Notes: generated from the letters alone by a model not told the origin. A DNA stretch of 35,086 nt from an uncultured Acidimicrobiales bacterium (GCA_938023735.1 CALJDK010000123.1:1-35086); one strand, 5' to 3'. Numbered from the stretch's first letter, positions 23,954 through 32,333 are shown. Made by a program: numbers and translations.

Positions 23954-25437
23954 CCACCAACCCCACATCGCTCGCCGAGTCGGTGAACCTCTCAACCCAG
24001 GCTGTTATCGGCGGACAGATCGTCGACGCGGCGAGTGGCAAAACCTTCGACACCCGCAACCCGGCAACCGGCGAGGTCATCGCCCAGGTTGCCGATTGCG
24101 GTGTGGAAGATGTCGACCGGGCGGTCGCCGCAGCTCGACGAGCCGTCGAGTCAGGGCCCTGGGGTGCGATGTCGCCCACCGAGCGTCGCCGACTCATGAT
24201 TCGCTACGCCAACCTCATCGACGCCCACGCCACCGAACTCGCAACCGTCGAAACCCTCGAGGGCGGCAAACCAATCACCGACACCAGCACCATCGACCTG
24301 CCCGAAACGGTCGAGACCATCCGCTGGCACGCCGAAGCCGCCGACAAAATCTACGACCAGCTGTCGCCCTCGGGTCCGGGCGTTGTTTCGATGATCGAGC
24401 GCGAACCGCTCGGCGTTATCGGCGCGGTGCTTCCGTGGAACTTTCCGCTCCTCATGGCCGCCTGGAAGATCGGCCCGATCCTGGCGACTGGCAACTCGGT
24501 GGTTTTGAAGCCCGCCGAACAAACGTCGATGAGCACGCTTCGCCTTGCCGAGCTGGCCATCGAAGCCGGACTACCCGACGGCGTCGTCAATGCGGTTCCC
24601 GGCTTCGGCGAATCGGTTGGTGAACCCCTGGGTCGCCACGCCGATGTCGACGGACTCACGTTTACCGGCTCGACCGAAACCGGCCGAGCATTCCTTCGAT
24701 ATTCCGCCGACAGCAACCTCAAGCGGGTCACGTTGGAGTGCGGTGGCAAGAACCCGCTCATCGTGATGGCCGACGCCGACAATCTCGACGCTGTTGCCGA
24801 CCATGTTGCCACCAGCATCTTCTGGAACGGTGGCCAGAATTGCAGCTCCAATAGCCGACTCATCGTGCACCGGTCGCGCAAGGACGAGCTTCTCGAACTG
24901 GTACTTCGCAAGGCCAGCGAGTGGATCGTCGGCGACCCGCTCGACCCGGCCACAAAGATCGGTGCCATCATCGAAGAGGCGCACCTCGACAAGATCCTCG
25001 ACAACATCAGCGCTGCGCAGCACGAGGGTGCAACGCTGGCTCTGGGCGGCAACCGCACCCGTGAAGAAAGCGGCGGTTGGTTTGTCGAGCCAACCATCTT
25101 CGACAACGTTGCGCCCGACATGCGGGTGGCATCAGAAGAGGTGTTCGGCCCGGTTCTCGCGGTGACGTCGTTCGATCAACCCGATGAAGCGATCGAGCTG
25201 GCCAACGCCACCAAATACGGCCTTTCCGCGGCGGTTTTCACCAGCGACGTCCGCACCGCCCACCTGGCGAGTCGCCGTATCCAAGCGGGAACCGTCACCA
25301 TCAACTGCTACGGCGAGGGCGACATGACCACCCCGTTTGGCGGCTACAAGCTGTCGGGCTTTGGCGGCCGCGACAACGGACTCGCTGCGCACGATCAGTA
25401 CACCCAGCCCAAAACCATCTGGCTCGACCTGTCCTAG
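23950..25437 (+). CDS. NAD(P)-dependent aldehyde dehydrogenase
   Basis: A 495-residue ALDH-superfamily enzyme. PWNFPLLMAAWKIGPILATGNSVVLKPAEQT binds cofactor, and the FTGST loop follows. Catalytic residues are E263 (LECGGKNP) and C298 (GQNCSSNSR), and EEVFGPVLAV and PFGGYKLSGFG are conserved. The sequence is nearest to the PuuC/betaine-aldehyde type. Start ATG 23950 overlaps the stop of the lyase gene by 4 bp, indicating coupled translation. In the proposed pathway it would oxidise 2-oxoglutarate semialdehyde, but gamma-aminobutyraldehyde-type substrates are also possible. Confidence 0.92.
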   Translation: MTTNPTSLAESVNLSTQAVIGGQIVDAASGKTFDTRNPATGEVIAQVADCGVEDVDRAVAAARRAVESGPWGAMSPTERRRLMIRYANLIDAHATELATVETLEGGKPITDTSTIDLPETVETIRWHAEAADKIYDQLSPSGPGVVSMIEREPLGVIGAVLPWNFPLLMAAWKIGPILATGNSVVLKPAEQTSMSTLRLAELAIEAGLPDGVVNAVPGFGESVGEPLGRHADVDGLTFTGSTETGRAFLRYSADSNLKRVTLECGGKNPLIVMADADNLDAVADHVATSIFWNGGQNCSSNSRLIVHRSRKDELLELVLRKASEWIVGDPLDPATKIGAIIEEAHLDKILDNISAAQHEGATLALGGNRTREESGGWFVEPTIFDNVAPDMRVASEEVFGPVLAVTSFDQPDEAIELANATKYGLSAAVFTSDVRTAHLASRRIQAGTVTINCYGEGDMTTPFGGYKLSGFGGRDNGLAAHDQYTQPKTIWLDLS

Positions 25438-25479
25438 TCAGCCCATCCCAGCCAGCCTGTCTTAGCCAGAGAGACCACG

Positions 25480-26793
25480 ATGCGCGTCAGCCTCAAACCC
25501 ACCTACGACCAGAACAACGGCTGGCACGAGATACTGCCTCCGCCCAAAGAAGCTCGGGTTCTCACCGGTGATCTGGTTGCCGACTATGCCGTCATCGGAG
25601 CCGGGTACAGCGGCCTCGCCTGCGCTCGGCGACTGGCCGAACTCGACCCGGGAGCAAGCGTCATCCTCATCGAGGGCGGACGCATTGGCAACAACGCCGC
25701 CGGGCGATCGTCCGGTTTTGCCATCGACCACGCCCACAACATTCGGGCCAAGAGCTTTGCCTCTGATGTCGACCATGCAAAGCAGCAGGTGGGCCTCAAT
25801 CGGGCCGGGCTCGACTACCTCACCGAAACGATCGACGCATTCAACATCGATTGCGACTGGCGACTCGAGGGCAAGTATCACGCCGCGGCGTCGACCAAGG
25901 GCGAGAAAATGCTCGACCACTTCGCCGAGTCTCTCGACGCGATCGACGAGGACTACAGCCGCCACGACGCCTCGGACCTGAAGGCGGTATTCGGCAGCGG
26001 TTTCTACCGCTCGGCAGTGCACGCCCCACACAGCTACCTGGTTCAGCCTGCAGCGTTGGTGCGCGGCTTGGCCGACACCATGCCCGAGAACGTTTCGGTC
26101 TTCGAAGACTCGATGGTCGACGATTTCGACTTCGGCCCGCCACATGTCATCCGTACCGCTCGGGGTTCGGTGAAGGCCAACATCTTGGTGCTGGCCAACA
26201 ACGGGTTCGTCGAAGGGTTCGGGATGTTTACGAAACATCTGATCCCGATGATCACGTGGGGTTCGATGACCCGCGAACTCACCGACGCCGAACTCGAGCG
26301 ACTGGGTGGCATCGACAGCTACGGCATCATTGCCGCGCATCCGGCTGGCACATCGGTTCGACGCACCGAACGCCGGATCCTCATACGCAACATCTTCAGC
26401 TACAGCCGACGTTCGACCATTGTTGGCAGGCCGCTCGAGACCGCACACAAAACCCATCGCAAGTCGTTCCTCAATCGATACCCAATGCTCGCCGACGTAC
26501 CGTTCGAGTACACCTGGGGTGGAGCACTCAGCCTTACCCGCAATGGCGCACCAGTGTTCGGCGAGCTGCGCGACAACGTGTACGGCACCGTGGTACACAA
26601 CGGCGTGGGCATCGCACGAGGCACCATCAGCGGCAAACTGCTCGCCGAAAAGATCAACGGCATCGACTCGGACCTTCGCCAACTGATGGAAGTAAAGGAC
26701 CGACCCAGCCGCAACTTCCCGGAACCGTTCAACTCGTGGGGCGTAAAGATGAACGCTCGCTGGCGACGCCAGCAAGCCGGCATCGAAGAGTAA
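25480..26793 (+). CDS. FAD-dependent amine/amino-acid oxidoreductase (DAO family)
   Basis: A 437-residue DAO-fold flavoprotein. The FAD-binding motif is VIGAGYSGLACARRLAEL from residue 38, followed by an acidic residue at the end of strand 2 (VILIEGG). ILVLANNGFVEG and the C-terminal GTVVHNGVGIARGTISGKLLA complete the fold. It most resembles gamma-glutamylputrescine oxidase (PuuB) and sarcosine or D-amino-acid oxidases. It is preceded by a 42-bp spacer holding AGAGAGACC, a plausible ribosome binding site. In this locus it could oxidise a D-(hydroxy)proline to the pyrroline or remove an N-methyl group oxidatively. The PuuB/PuuC resemblance keeps a polyamine alternative open. Confidence 0.88.
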   Translation: MRVSLKPTYDQNNGWHEILPPPKEARVLTGDLVADYAVIGAGYSGLACARRLAELDPGASVILIEGGRIGNNAAGRSSGFAIDHAHNIRAKSFASDVDHAKQQVGLNRAGLDYLTETIDAFNIDCDWRLEGKYHAAASTKGEKMLDHFAESLDAIDEDYSRHDASDLKAVFGSGFYRSAVHAPHSYLVQPAALVRGLADTMPENVSVFEDSMVDDFDFGPPHVIRTARGSVKANILVLANNGFVEGFGMFTKHLIPMITWGSMTRELTDAELERLGGIDSYGIIAAHPAGTSVRRTERRILIRNIFSYSRRSTIVGRPLETAHKTHRKSFLNRYPMLADVPFEYTWGGALSLTRNGAPVFGELRDNVYGTVVHNGVGIARGTISGKLLAEKINGIDSDLRQLMEVKDRPSRNFPEPFNSWGVKMNARWRRQQAGIEE

Positions 26794-26851
26794 CGGCCGC
26801 ACTCGGCCATCTTGCGGTCAAGAACGTGCGGTCTGTGGGAGGCTCCTCTTC

Positions 26852-27952
26852 ATGAAGATCACCAGCATTCGTGCCTACCAGGTCGACCTGCCGATAAAGG
26901 CTGGGGCCTACAAATGGGCTGATCAGAGCTTTGCGGCGTTCGACTCGACCGTGGTGGTCATCGACACCGACGAAGGAATCACCGGTGTGGGCGAATCCTG
27001 CCCACTAGGGCCGAGTTACCTTCCGGCGTATAGCGAGGGTGTTCGAACGGGTGTCGCGGTACTCGGTCCGGACCTCATCGGTGAAGACCCCACCCTGCTC
27101 GATGTCATCAACCACCGAATGGACACCCTGATGAAGGGTCATCCCTATGTGAAGTCGGCCATTGATATGGCGTGCTGGGACATCGCCGGCAAGGCCGCGG
27201 GTGTGCCGGTCCATACGCTTCTCGGCGGTTCGTTTCGCGACGAGGTTCGACTTTTCCGGGTGATCAATCGGGGCGCACCCGAGGAGATGGTTGCCGAGCT
27301 TCAACAGCTTCGCGGTGAAGGGTACGTGCAATTCCAAATGAAGGTTGGCGACGACGTCGACCTCGATATCCAGCGCATCGCCGCCGTCTGCGACGAGCTT
27401 CTGCCCACCGAAACCTTGGCCGCCGACGCCAACACCAGCTGGAAATCGCACGAGGCCATGCGGGTAGTGAACTCGGCGGCCGGACGACCCCTGTACATCG
27501 AGCAGCCGTGTCTGAGCTACGAAGAGTGCCTTCGCGTTCGCCGGCACACCGATCTCCCGATGATCCTCGACGAGTCGATGACCAGCCCCGATGTGGTTAT
27601 CCGTGGCGCCGCCGATGGCGCAATGGATCTCATCAACCTCAAGATCAACAAGGCAGGCGGACTAACCCGCTCGCGCCAGATTCGAGACCTGTGTGTGCAG
27701 CTCGGCATCGGGATGACCATCGAAGATACCTGGGGCGGCGAGATCGCGACGTCGGCCATTGCTCACTTGGCGCACTCGACACCAACTGGATTTCACTTCC
27801 AGTCGTCGCCGTTCCACGAATACAACGATGTCACCATCGCCGAGGGTGGACCGATGGTGGCCGACGGCCATATGCGAGCCAGCGATGGACCGGGCCTCGG
27901 AGTCACGCCCGACTTCGGCGTCCTCGGCGACCCCGTCCTCGCACTGAACTAG
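26852..27952 (+). CDS. Mandelate racemase/muconate lactonizing enzyme-family protein, candidate proline-betaine 2-epimerase
   Basis: A 366-residue enolase-superfamily enzyme. The capping domain (residues 1-125) leads to the barrel with acid/base K164 (QMKVG) and K264 (NLKINKAGG). Metal ligands are D192 (DANTSW), E217 (YIEQP) and D240 (LDES). From memory, 4R-hydroxyproline betaine 2-epimerase HpbD uses two lysines at about these positions, and cis-3-hydroxyproline dehydratases are the closest relatives. Genes beside it (MttB-like demethylase, lyase, ALDH, DAO) support a proline-type betaine substrate. It starts with ATG 59 bp after the flavoprotein gene, with GGAGG about 10 nt upstream. Epimerase versus dehydratase cannot be decided from sequence. 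Confidence 0.85.
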   Translation: MKITSIRAYQVDLPIKAGAYKWADQSFAAFDSTVVVIDTDEGITGVGESCPLGPSYLPAYSEGVRTGVAVLGPDLIGEDPTLLDVINHRMDTLMKGHPYVKSAIDMACWDIAGKAAGVPVHTLLGGSFRDEVRLFRVINRGAPEEMVAELQQLRGEGYVQFQMKVGDDVDLDIQRIAAVCDELLPTETLAADANTSWKSHEAMRVVNSAAGRPLYIEQPCLSYEECLRVRRHTDLPMILDESMTSPDVVIRGAADGAMDLINLKINKAGGLTRSRQIRDLCVQLGIGMTIEDTWGGEIATSAIAHLAHSTPTGFHFQSSPFHEYNDVTIAEGGPMVADGHMRASDGPGLGVTPDFGVLGDPVLALN

Positions 27953-27958
27953 TCGCTC

Positions 27959-28540
27959 TCACTTTGCGTTCTGTGGTCCTTCGTCGCGCAGCTCGGCAAG
28001 CTCTTCCATAGCGCTGCGCAGTTTGTCGATCCATTCGGATTCGTTATCGGCGACAAGCTGGACACACCAGGCCAGAGCCTCGCTCCGGCTTCGGGCCACC
28101 CCAGCATCGATAAGGGTGTCGAGCGTTGCCCGCTCGTCGATGTTGAGACGGGTCATTACCGGAACGCTTGCCGTGGTGAAGGCATAGGTCTCGTCGCCGC
28201 ACTCAACCGCCCATGAGACCTTGCGCACAAACTTCTGTTCCGCTCGTTCGGCGATGGCAATGCGTTGCTCGCGAGTGTCTTCGCGAAAGGCTTCGATGCG
28301 AGCCCGGGCTGCGATACCAGGGTCATCGTTGTCGCCAAGTTTGGGGAGTGGCAGGGCGCCGGTGACGAGAATCTCGTCGCGGTCGACTCGAACCACTGGG
28401 GGTTCGGAGAACATGGTGTCCGGCAGGTTGCCGGCGAACCATGCCTGAAGTTCTTCAGCGGTTACTACCGGCGGTTCGACCGTACGACGGCCTCGGCCAC
28501 GACCTCGGCCGCCTCTTCCAGATTTGGTTCCTGGTGCCAT
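27959..28540 (-). CDS. Uncharacterised protein with RG-rich N-terminus and possible RHH-like C-terminus
   Basis: A 193-residue protein I do not recognise by name. Residues 1-20 are a basic Gly/Arg tract (TKSGRGGRGRGRGRR). The middle is mixed alpha/beta (VVRVDRDEILVTGALPLPKL). Around residues 129-167, MTRLNIDERATLDTLIDAGVARSRSEALAWCV resembles a ribbon-helix-helix DNA-binding unit: a strand followed by two helices with the SRSEA turn. The acidic C-terminal helix (ELAELRDEG) is probably solvent-exposed. Start is ATG 28540, with an AAGGGCGG upstream; a longer frame to 28627 lacks support. It is divergent from the secreted FN3 protein, and the palindromes between them may be its operator. Confidence 0.65.
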   Translation of the reverse strand: MAPGTKSGRGGRGRGRGRRTVEPPVVTAEELQAWFAGNLPDTMFSEPPVVRVDRDEILVTGALPLPKLGDNDDPGIAARARIEAFREDTREQRIAIAERAEQKFVRKVSWAVECGDETYAFTTASVPVMTRLNIDERATLDTLIDAGVARSRSEALAWCVQLVADNESEWIDKLRSAMEELAELRDEGPQNAK

Positions 28541-28811
28541 TGAACGGCCGCCCTTCGGATGGGCTGGCCCTCGTCGGCCAGCGGGTTTGATCATGATGGT
28601 GGTTGTTGCGTGATGGTTTCGGGGCAAGTCTTGTCTTTCTCATTAGATGGATTACGTGTAATAAGGTAATCATGTACGAAGGTATTTGCAACATGGTTTC
28701 CCCGAACCCCTGCAAATAGGCGAAAACCGGATGGGGAGATAGATGGGGAGGGGACCCCATTGGGGAGAGGACCCCATTTGGAGGGCGGACACGGTCAGTT
28801 AGAACAAGGCC
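28541..28811. promoter_or_regulatory. Regulatory-looking divergent spacer
   Basis: This 271-bp spacer is lower in G/C than the genes. It contains ATTAC-GT-GTAAT at 28651-28662, with GATTAC (28650-28655) again facing GTAATC (28666-28671). An 8-bp inverted repeat TATTTGCA/TGCAAATA lies at 28683-28690 and 28711-28718. Two tandem 17-bp units at 28744-28760 and 28761-28777 (TGGGGAG-G/A-GGACCCCAT) can each form a hairpin. These could serve the divergent RHH-like and FN3 genes. No small gene is supported. Confidence 0.6.
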
Positions 28812-30452
28812 ATGAACTCAACGTCCACACATCACAGCATCCGACCAAAGGCGGCTAGCTCTGCGCTAGCGATTCTCGTCGTGACATTGTTCGGGCTCAT
28901 CGGCCTTGCCGCTGCCCCCGCTCATGCCAGCGACGTTACGAACGCCCCGATCCCCTACCCCCAGAACCTGCAGGCCGAACCGACCTCAACCACCGAGATC
29001 TCGGTGAACTGGAAGTCGACAACCGGTGCCGAAACCAGTCCCAACGGTTTCCTTGTAACGGCACGCCGGACCTACCCAAACCCCGAGGAAGCCATCGGCA
29101 CCCACAAGTGCAGGGACCTCTACCGACCCAGTAACGAGCGGCCTACCAACGCAACGATGTATGCCTCCGAGTGCGTGATCGATGGTCTCGATGTGGGCGC
29201 CTACTACGAGGTTCAGGTCTTCGAGACCTTCTACTACAAGCGCAATTCGGCGGCGGCCACGATCTACTCGGGCACCTACGTCAACGGACCAAGCAACATC
29301 ACCACGGACTACACCTGGGACGCTGACGGCACCGACGTTGTCGTTCGCTGGGACCTGCCCGGCGACCGGACGAGCCTCTACTCCCACGGCGCAACCCTGT
29401 ACAACGACCAAAACCGCGCCGTGTCGAGCTGCTACCGGAACATCTCGCAGACGGGTCGCTGCACCTTCGACGACCTCATCGACGGCGACTACCGAGCCGA
29501 GAGCTTCGTCAACGCCAACCGAGGCTACTCACCGAAGCCGGTCTCAATTTCGTTCACCATCGAGCGACCCCTTCCGCCTCGGCCCCAGCCGGAGCCCGAA
29601 TACAACTGGTGGTCGACCACCAACGGCCAGATGTACGTAAACGTTTCGTGGAACCACGGACCCAACAGTTCATCATCCCGTTACACCGTGTCCGTGGCTG
29701 GCGAATCGTGTTCGGCCAGCGCGGTGGAAACCCCCGAACGGTTGAGCTGCGATGTCATCACCGATACCGACAACATGAGCTTCCCCGTCGAAGCCAACCT
29801 CACTGGTGGAAACGTCGCCGAAGTACTCAGCCTTGCCGCCCCACCGGTTCGACCCAGCAATCCCACCAACGCTGGTGCCGACGAAATCACCGAAACCTCG
29901 GCCCGTATTTCCTGGGACCACAACGCTTCCAGCAACGCCACCATCTACGCCGTATGGATGAACACGCACTCCGGGTCTTGCACCATCTCGCCGCCGTTCA
30001 CCGACCGCAGCTCATGTCGCCTCGACGGTCTTGAACCCGGCACCACCTACACCGCCAACGTGTACGCCGACAGCGAAATCGGGCGCCGCTCACGCCGGAC
30101 CGCTCGGGTCACCTTCACCACCGACGCCCCACCACCACCGCCTCCGCCACCAGTAATCGTCGACGAGGGCGGCACTGACGACCCCGTCGATCCGCCGGAG
30201 AAACCACCGGTCGATCCGCCCGAAGTTCCACCGACGGTCGATCCATGTGACGTTGGTGAGAAGCACCACAAGAAGCGGGCCCGGGCCATCAACAAGGCCA
30301 ACAAGCAGTATCAGCGGGCCCTCGACAAAGCCGTCGAGAAACTCGAAGATCGACCAAAGAAGCTGGCCAAGAAGATCAAGCGCCTCCAGAAGAAGCGCGA
30401 CAACAAGATCAACAAAGCCAAGGCGGCCTACAACGCGATCTGTCGAACCTGA
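28812..30452 (+). CDS. Secreted fibronectin type III-repeat protein with lysine-rich C-terminal tail
   Basis: A 546-residue exported protein. The signal peptide has a basic start (IRPKAA), a hydrophobic core (ALAILVVTLFGLIGLAAA) and probable cleavage after AHA39. Three to four fibronectin-III-like modules follow, from about 44 to 440. The clearest are at 44-140 (PQNLQAEPTSTTEISVNW) and 346-438 (ADEITETSARISWD, ending LEPGTTYTANVYADS). A poly-proline linker (eight prolines, then P-rich VDPPEKPPVDPPEVPP) joins a ~75-residue tail dense in Lys/Arg and helical (NKANKQYQRALDKAVEKLED). Two Cys (DPCDV and AICRT) bracket the tail and could pair. No LPxTG or transmembrane anchor is seen. It may bind the cell surface or anionic polymers. 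ATG has AAGG upstream. Confidence 0.85.
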   Translation: MNSTSTHHSIRPKAASSALAILVVTLFGLIGLAAAPAHASDVTNAPIPYPQNLQAEPTSTTEISVNWKSTTGAETSPNGFLVTARRTYPNPEEAIGTHKCRDLYRPSNERPTNATMYASECVIDGLDVGAYYEVQVFETFYYKRNSAAATIYSGTYVNGPSNITTDYTWDADGTDVVVRWDLPGDRTSLYSHGATLYNDQNRAVSSCYRNISQTGRCTFDDLIDGDYRAESFVNANRGYSPKPVSISFTIERPLPPRPQPEPEYNWWSTTNGQMYVNVSWNHGPNSSSSRYTVSVAGESCSASAVETPERLSCDVITDTDNMSFPVEANLTGGNVAEVLSLAAPPVRPSNPTNAGADEITETSARISWDHNASSNATIYAVWMNTHSGSCTISPPFTDRSSCRLDGLEPGTTYTANVYADSEIGRRSRRTARVTFTTDAPPPPPPPPVIVDEGGTDDPVDPPEKPPVDPPEVPPTVDPCDVGEKHHKKRARAINKANKQYQRALDKAVEKLEDRPKKLAKKIKRLQKKRDNKINKAKAAYNAICRT

Positions 30453-30473
30453 GCACCCACCACATCACCTGAT

Positions 30474-30508
30474 CAACCGACACTGGTGTCTGACACCAGT
30501 GTCGGTTG
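30474..30508. repeat. Perfect 35-bp palindrome between convergent genes
   Basis: Seventeen-base arms (CAACCGACACTGGTGTC at 30474-30490 and its exact complement at 30492-30508) flank a single T at 30491. The core GGTGTCTGACACC is that of the dispersed repeat family. It lies between the FN3 gene stop (30452) and the ribF stop (30511). It could act as a bidirectional transcript end or a REP-like element; no poly-T tract is present on either side. Confidence 0.9.
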
Positions 30509-30510
30509 CG

Positions 30511-31455
30511 TTAGGCCTGAAGGATTGTGCGAGCTTTGTCGATGTCTCGCTTGAGCTGCTCGGCGAGGGCGTCGATGCCGTCGAATCGTTGCTCGCTACG
30601 AAGGAACTCGACGAACTCGACCCGGACGATCTCGCCGTAAAGGTCGCCGTCAAAATCGAGCACATGGGCTTCAAGAAGCGAATGCTCGGCGTGTTGATAG
30701 AAGGTAGGCCGGCGGCCGATGTTGATGGCACAGCCGTGACGCTCGCCGTTCGCTCGAATGAAGTTGCCGGCATATACACCATCGGCCGGGAACGCTAGTG
30801 ATGTGTCGACCGGGATGTTGGCGGTGGGAAACCCGATCTGGCGGCCACGCTGATCGCCCTGGATAACCTCGCCACGAATCTCATAGGGGCGACCCAACGC
30901 TTCGGCGGCCTGCGAAACCTCGCCACCGGCAAGCATGCGGCGGATCACGGTTGACGAGATCGGTTCGGGGGCAAGGTCGTCGTCTCGCAAGAGTGTGAGG
31001 CCGGTGACTTCGAAGCCATGCTGCTCACCGAGACGTTCGAGAAGTGCGAGGTTGCCGGCCCGCTTCGCACCAAAGTGGAAATCGGCGCCGACGGTAACAC
31101 TGGTCGCGTGAAGACGGTCGACGACGACGTTGGTGATGAACTCCTCGGGAGATGCGGTTGCCCGGTCCTCCGAGAACGACACCAGGTACACGTAGTCGAT
31201 GCCGGCCAGCTCAAGCAGTTCGAGCCGTTGCTCGAGGGTGGTGAGCAGCTTTGGGGCGTTGCCGGGACGCAACACCAGCGCGGGGTGCTGGTCGAAGGTA
31301 ACGATCGCCGATTTCGACCCTTCGTCGTCGGCACGTCTCCGGACCAACTCGATGATCGACTGATGGCCCAGGTGAACCCCGTCAAAGACGCCAATGGCGA
31401 GTGCGGTGGTAATGCCATCGGGGACGGCATTTTGCATGTCGTGAATGATCTCCAC
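30511..31455 (-). CDS. ribF: Bifunctional riboflavin kinase / FAD synthetase
   Basis: A 314-residue RibF: ATP:riboflavin phosphotransferase plus FMN adenylyltransferase, supplying FMN and FAD. The N-terminal FAD-synthetase domain has AIGVFDGVHLGHQSII (the GxHxGH nucleotidyltransferase motif) and the ISSTVIRRMLAGG motif. The C-terminal riboflavin-kinase domain has GDQRGRQIGFPTANI and VYAGNFI, then FDGDLYGE. Length is normal for the family. GTG at 31455 (VEIIHDM) starts the usual N-terminus; the open frame upstream runs into the pseudogene spacer. It is adjacent to a 35-bp palindrome at its 3' end. Confidence 0.95.
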   Translation of the reverse strand: MEIIHDMQNAVPDGITTALAIGVFDGVHLGHQSIIELVRRRADDEGSKSAIVTFDQHPALVLRPGNAPKLLTTLEQRLELLELAGIDYVYLVSFSEDRATASPEEFITNVVVDRLHATSVTVGADFHFGAKRAGNLALLERLGEQHGFEVTGLTLLRDDDLAPEPISSTVIRRMLAGGEVSQAAEALGRPYEIRGEVIQGDQRGRQIGFPTANIPVDTSLAFPADGVYAGNFIRANGERHGCAINIGRRPTFYQHAEHSLLEAHVLDFDGDLYGEIVRVEFVEFLRSEQRFDGIDALAEQLKRDIDKARTILQA

Positions 31456-31489
31456 GGTCGTCAGGGTACCGATACCCGTCGGTAATCGA

Positions 31490-31970
31490 CTAACCAGCTT
31501 GCGTGGTTCCGAGCGTGTCTTTGAGGATCGCAACGAACGGCGAGGCGAAAGGGTTCACCGCCGTGTGCTTGGGGAGGTAGGCGTTGATCACGCCAGGCTT
31601 GGGCATAACGAAGCCCGGGACGCGAACGAGGACTCCGGAATCAAGGCGCGCCTGCACGGAACGTTGCCAGCCCAGCGCAAGGCCCTCGCCCTGTTCTGCC
31701 ATATCGAGACCCACGTTGTACGACGTAACCACCCGGCGATCGCGTTGCTCGGTGGCCCCGAAGTGCTCGAGAAACTGACTCCAGGTGATCCAGCTCGGAT
31801 CTTGGTACTCGACGTGAAGCAACGAAAGTTGTGCAAGGTCAGCGGGCGCCAACGACGGCGGGAGCGCATCGGCGAAGGAAGGCGAACAAACGGGAAATAC
31901 GGCTTCGTCGGCTATGAACTCGACGGCAAACGACGAGACCTCATCGACGCTGTACATGGTGCTGATCCGC
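31490..31970 (-). pseudogene. LysR-family regulator, effector-domain fragment (5' end missing)
   Basis: The last ~160 residues of a GcvA-type LysR effector domain are intact: SFAVEFIADEAVFPVCSPSF, LAQLSLLHVEYQ, then MAEQGEGLALGWQRSVQARL, ending at 31490. The N-terminal helix-turn-helix and the first half of the effector domain are missing. Their place is taken by the reverse strand of an EamA gene, so the longer open frame on this strand is not real. The missing part and the neighbouring broken eamA suggest one deletion. It is probably not functional. Confidence 0.75.
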
Positions 31971-31979
31971 ACCTTCGAT

Positions 31980-32333
31980 AGCACCGACCCTGTACTCGCT
32001 GGCGCAGCATCGGGTCCGCTGCTCTTTCTTGCCGGTTGGTTCTTCACCGACCCGCTCGACGTGAGCTCGCGCGATGTGCTGCTGCTTCTCGTCTTCGGAC
32101 TCGTATTCGCCGGAGCAACCGTGCTTTGGATCGAGGGGACCAAGCTGATTCCGGCCGCCGAATCCGGCCTCCTCGGATCAGCCGAGACACCCATCGCCAT
32201 CGGCCTGGCGTGGCTCCTGCTCAGCGAGGCTCCCCCAGCCACCAGTCTCATCGGTGCTGCGATCGTGCTGCTGACCGTTCTCGCCCATGCCCGGGCCGAC
32301 TTCAAGCCGACGCAACTAGCCGTGCGTCGCTGA
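31980..32333 (+). pseudogene. EamA-family transporter, C-terminal fragment (5' end missing)
   Basis: About 115 residues of the second EamA repeat remain: DPVLAGAASGPLLFLAGWFF, VFAGATVLWIEGTKLIPAAES, then TPIAIGLAWLLLSEAPP, ending near 32333. The first repeat and start are absent. The sequence before about 31980 belongs to the opposite-strand LysR fragment. The end overlaps the convergent SDR 3 stop by 18 bp. It is most likely a broken gene. Confidence 0.75.

Noticed and set aside
25480..26793. Putrescine (Puu) pathway oxidase with PuuC-like ALDH
   Set aside because: PuuA and PuuD are absent, and a DHDPS-family lyase, MttB and an enolase-superfamily enzyme are linked instead. I keep it only as an alternative.
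25462..26802. 446-codon minus-strand open frame opposite the flavoprotein
   Set aside because: It is a shadow of the DAO-family gene, which has the FAD motif and family signature.
30474..30508. Classical Rho-independent terminator
   Set aside because: The stem is strong, but there is no loop of normal size and no T-run on either strand. I keep it as a palindromic repeat with possible terminator role.
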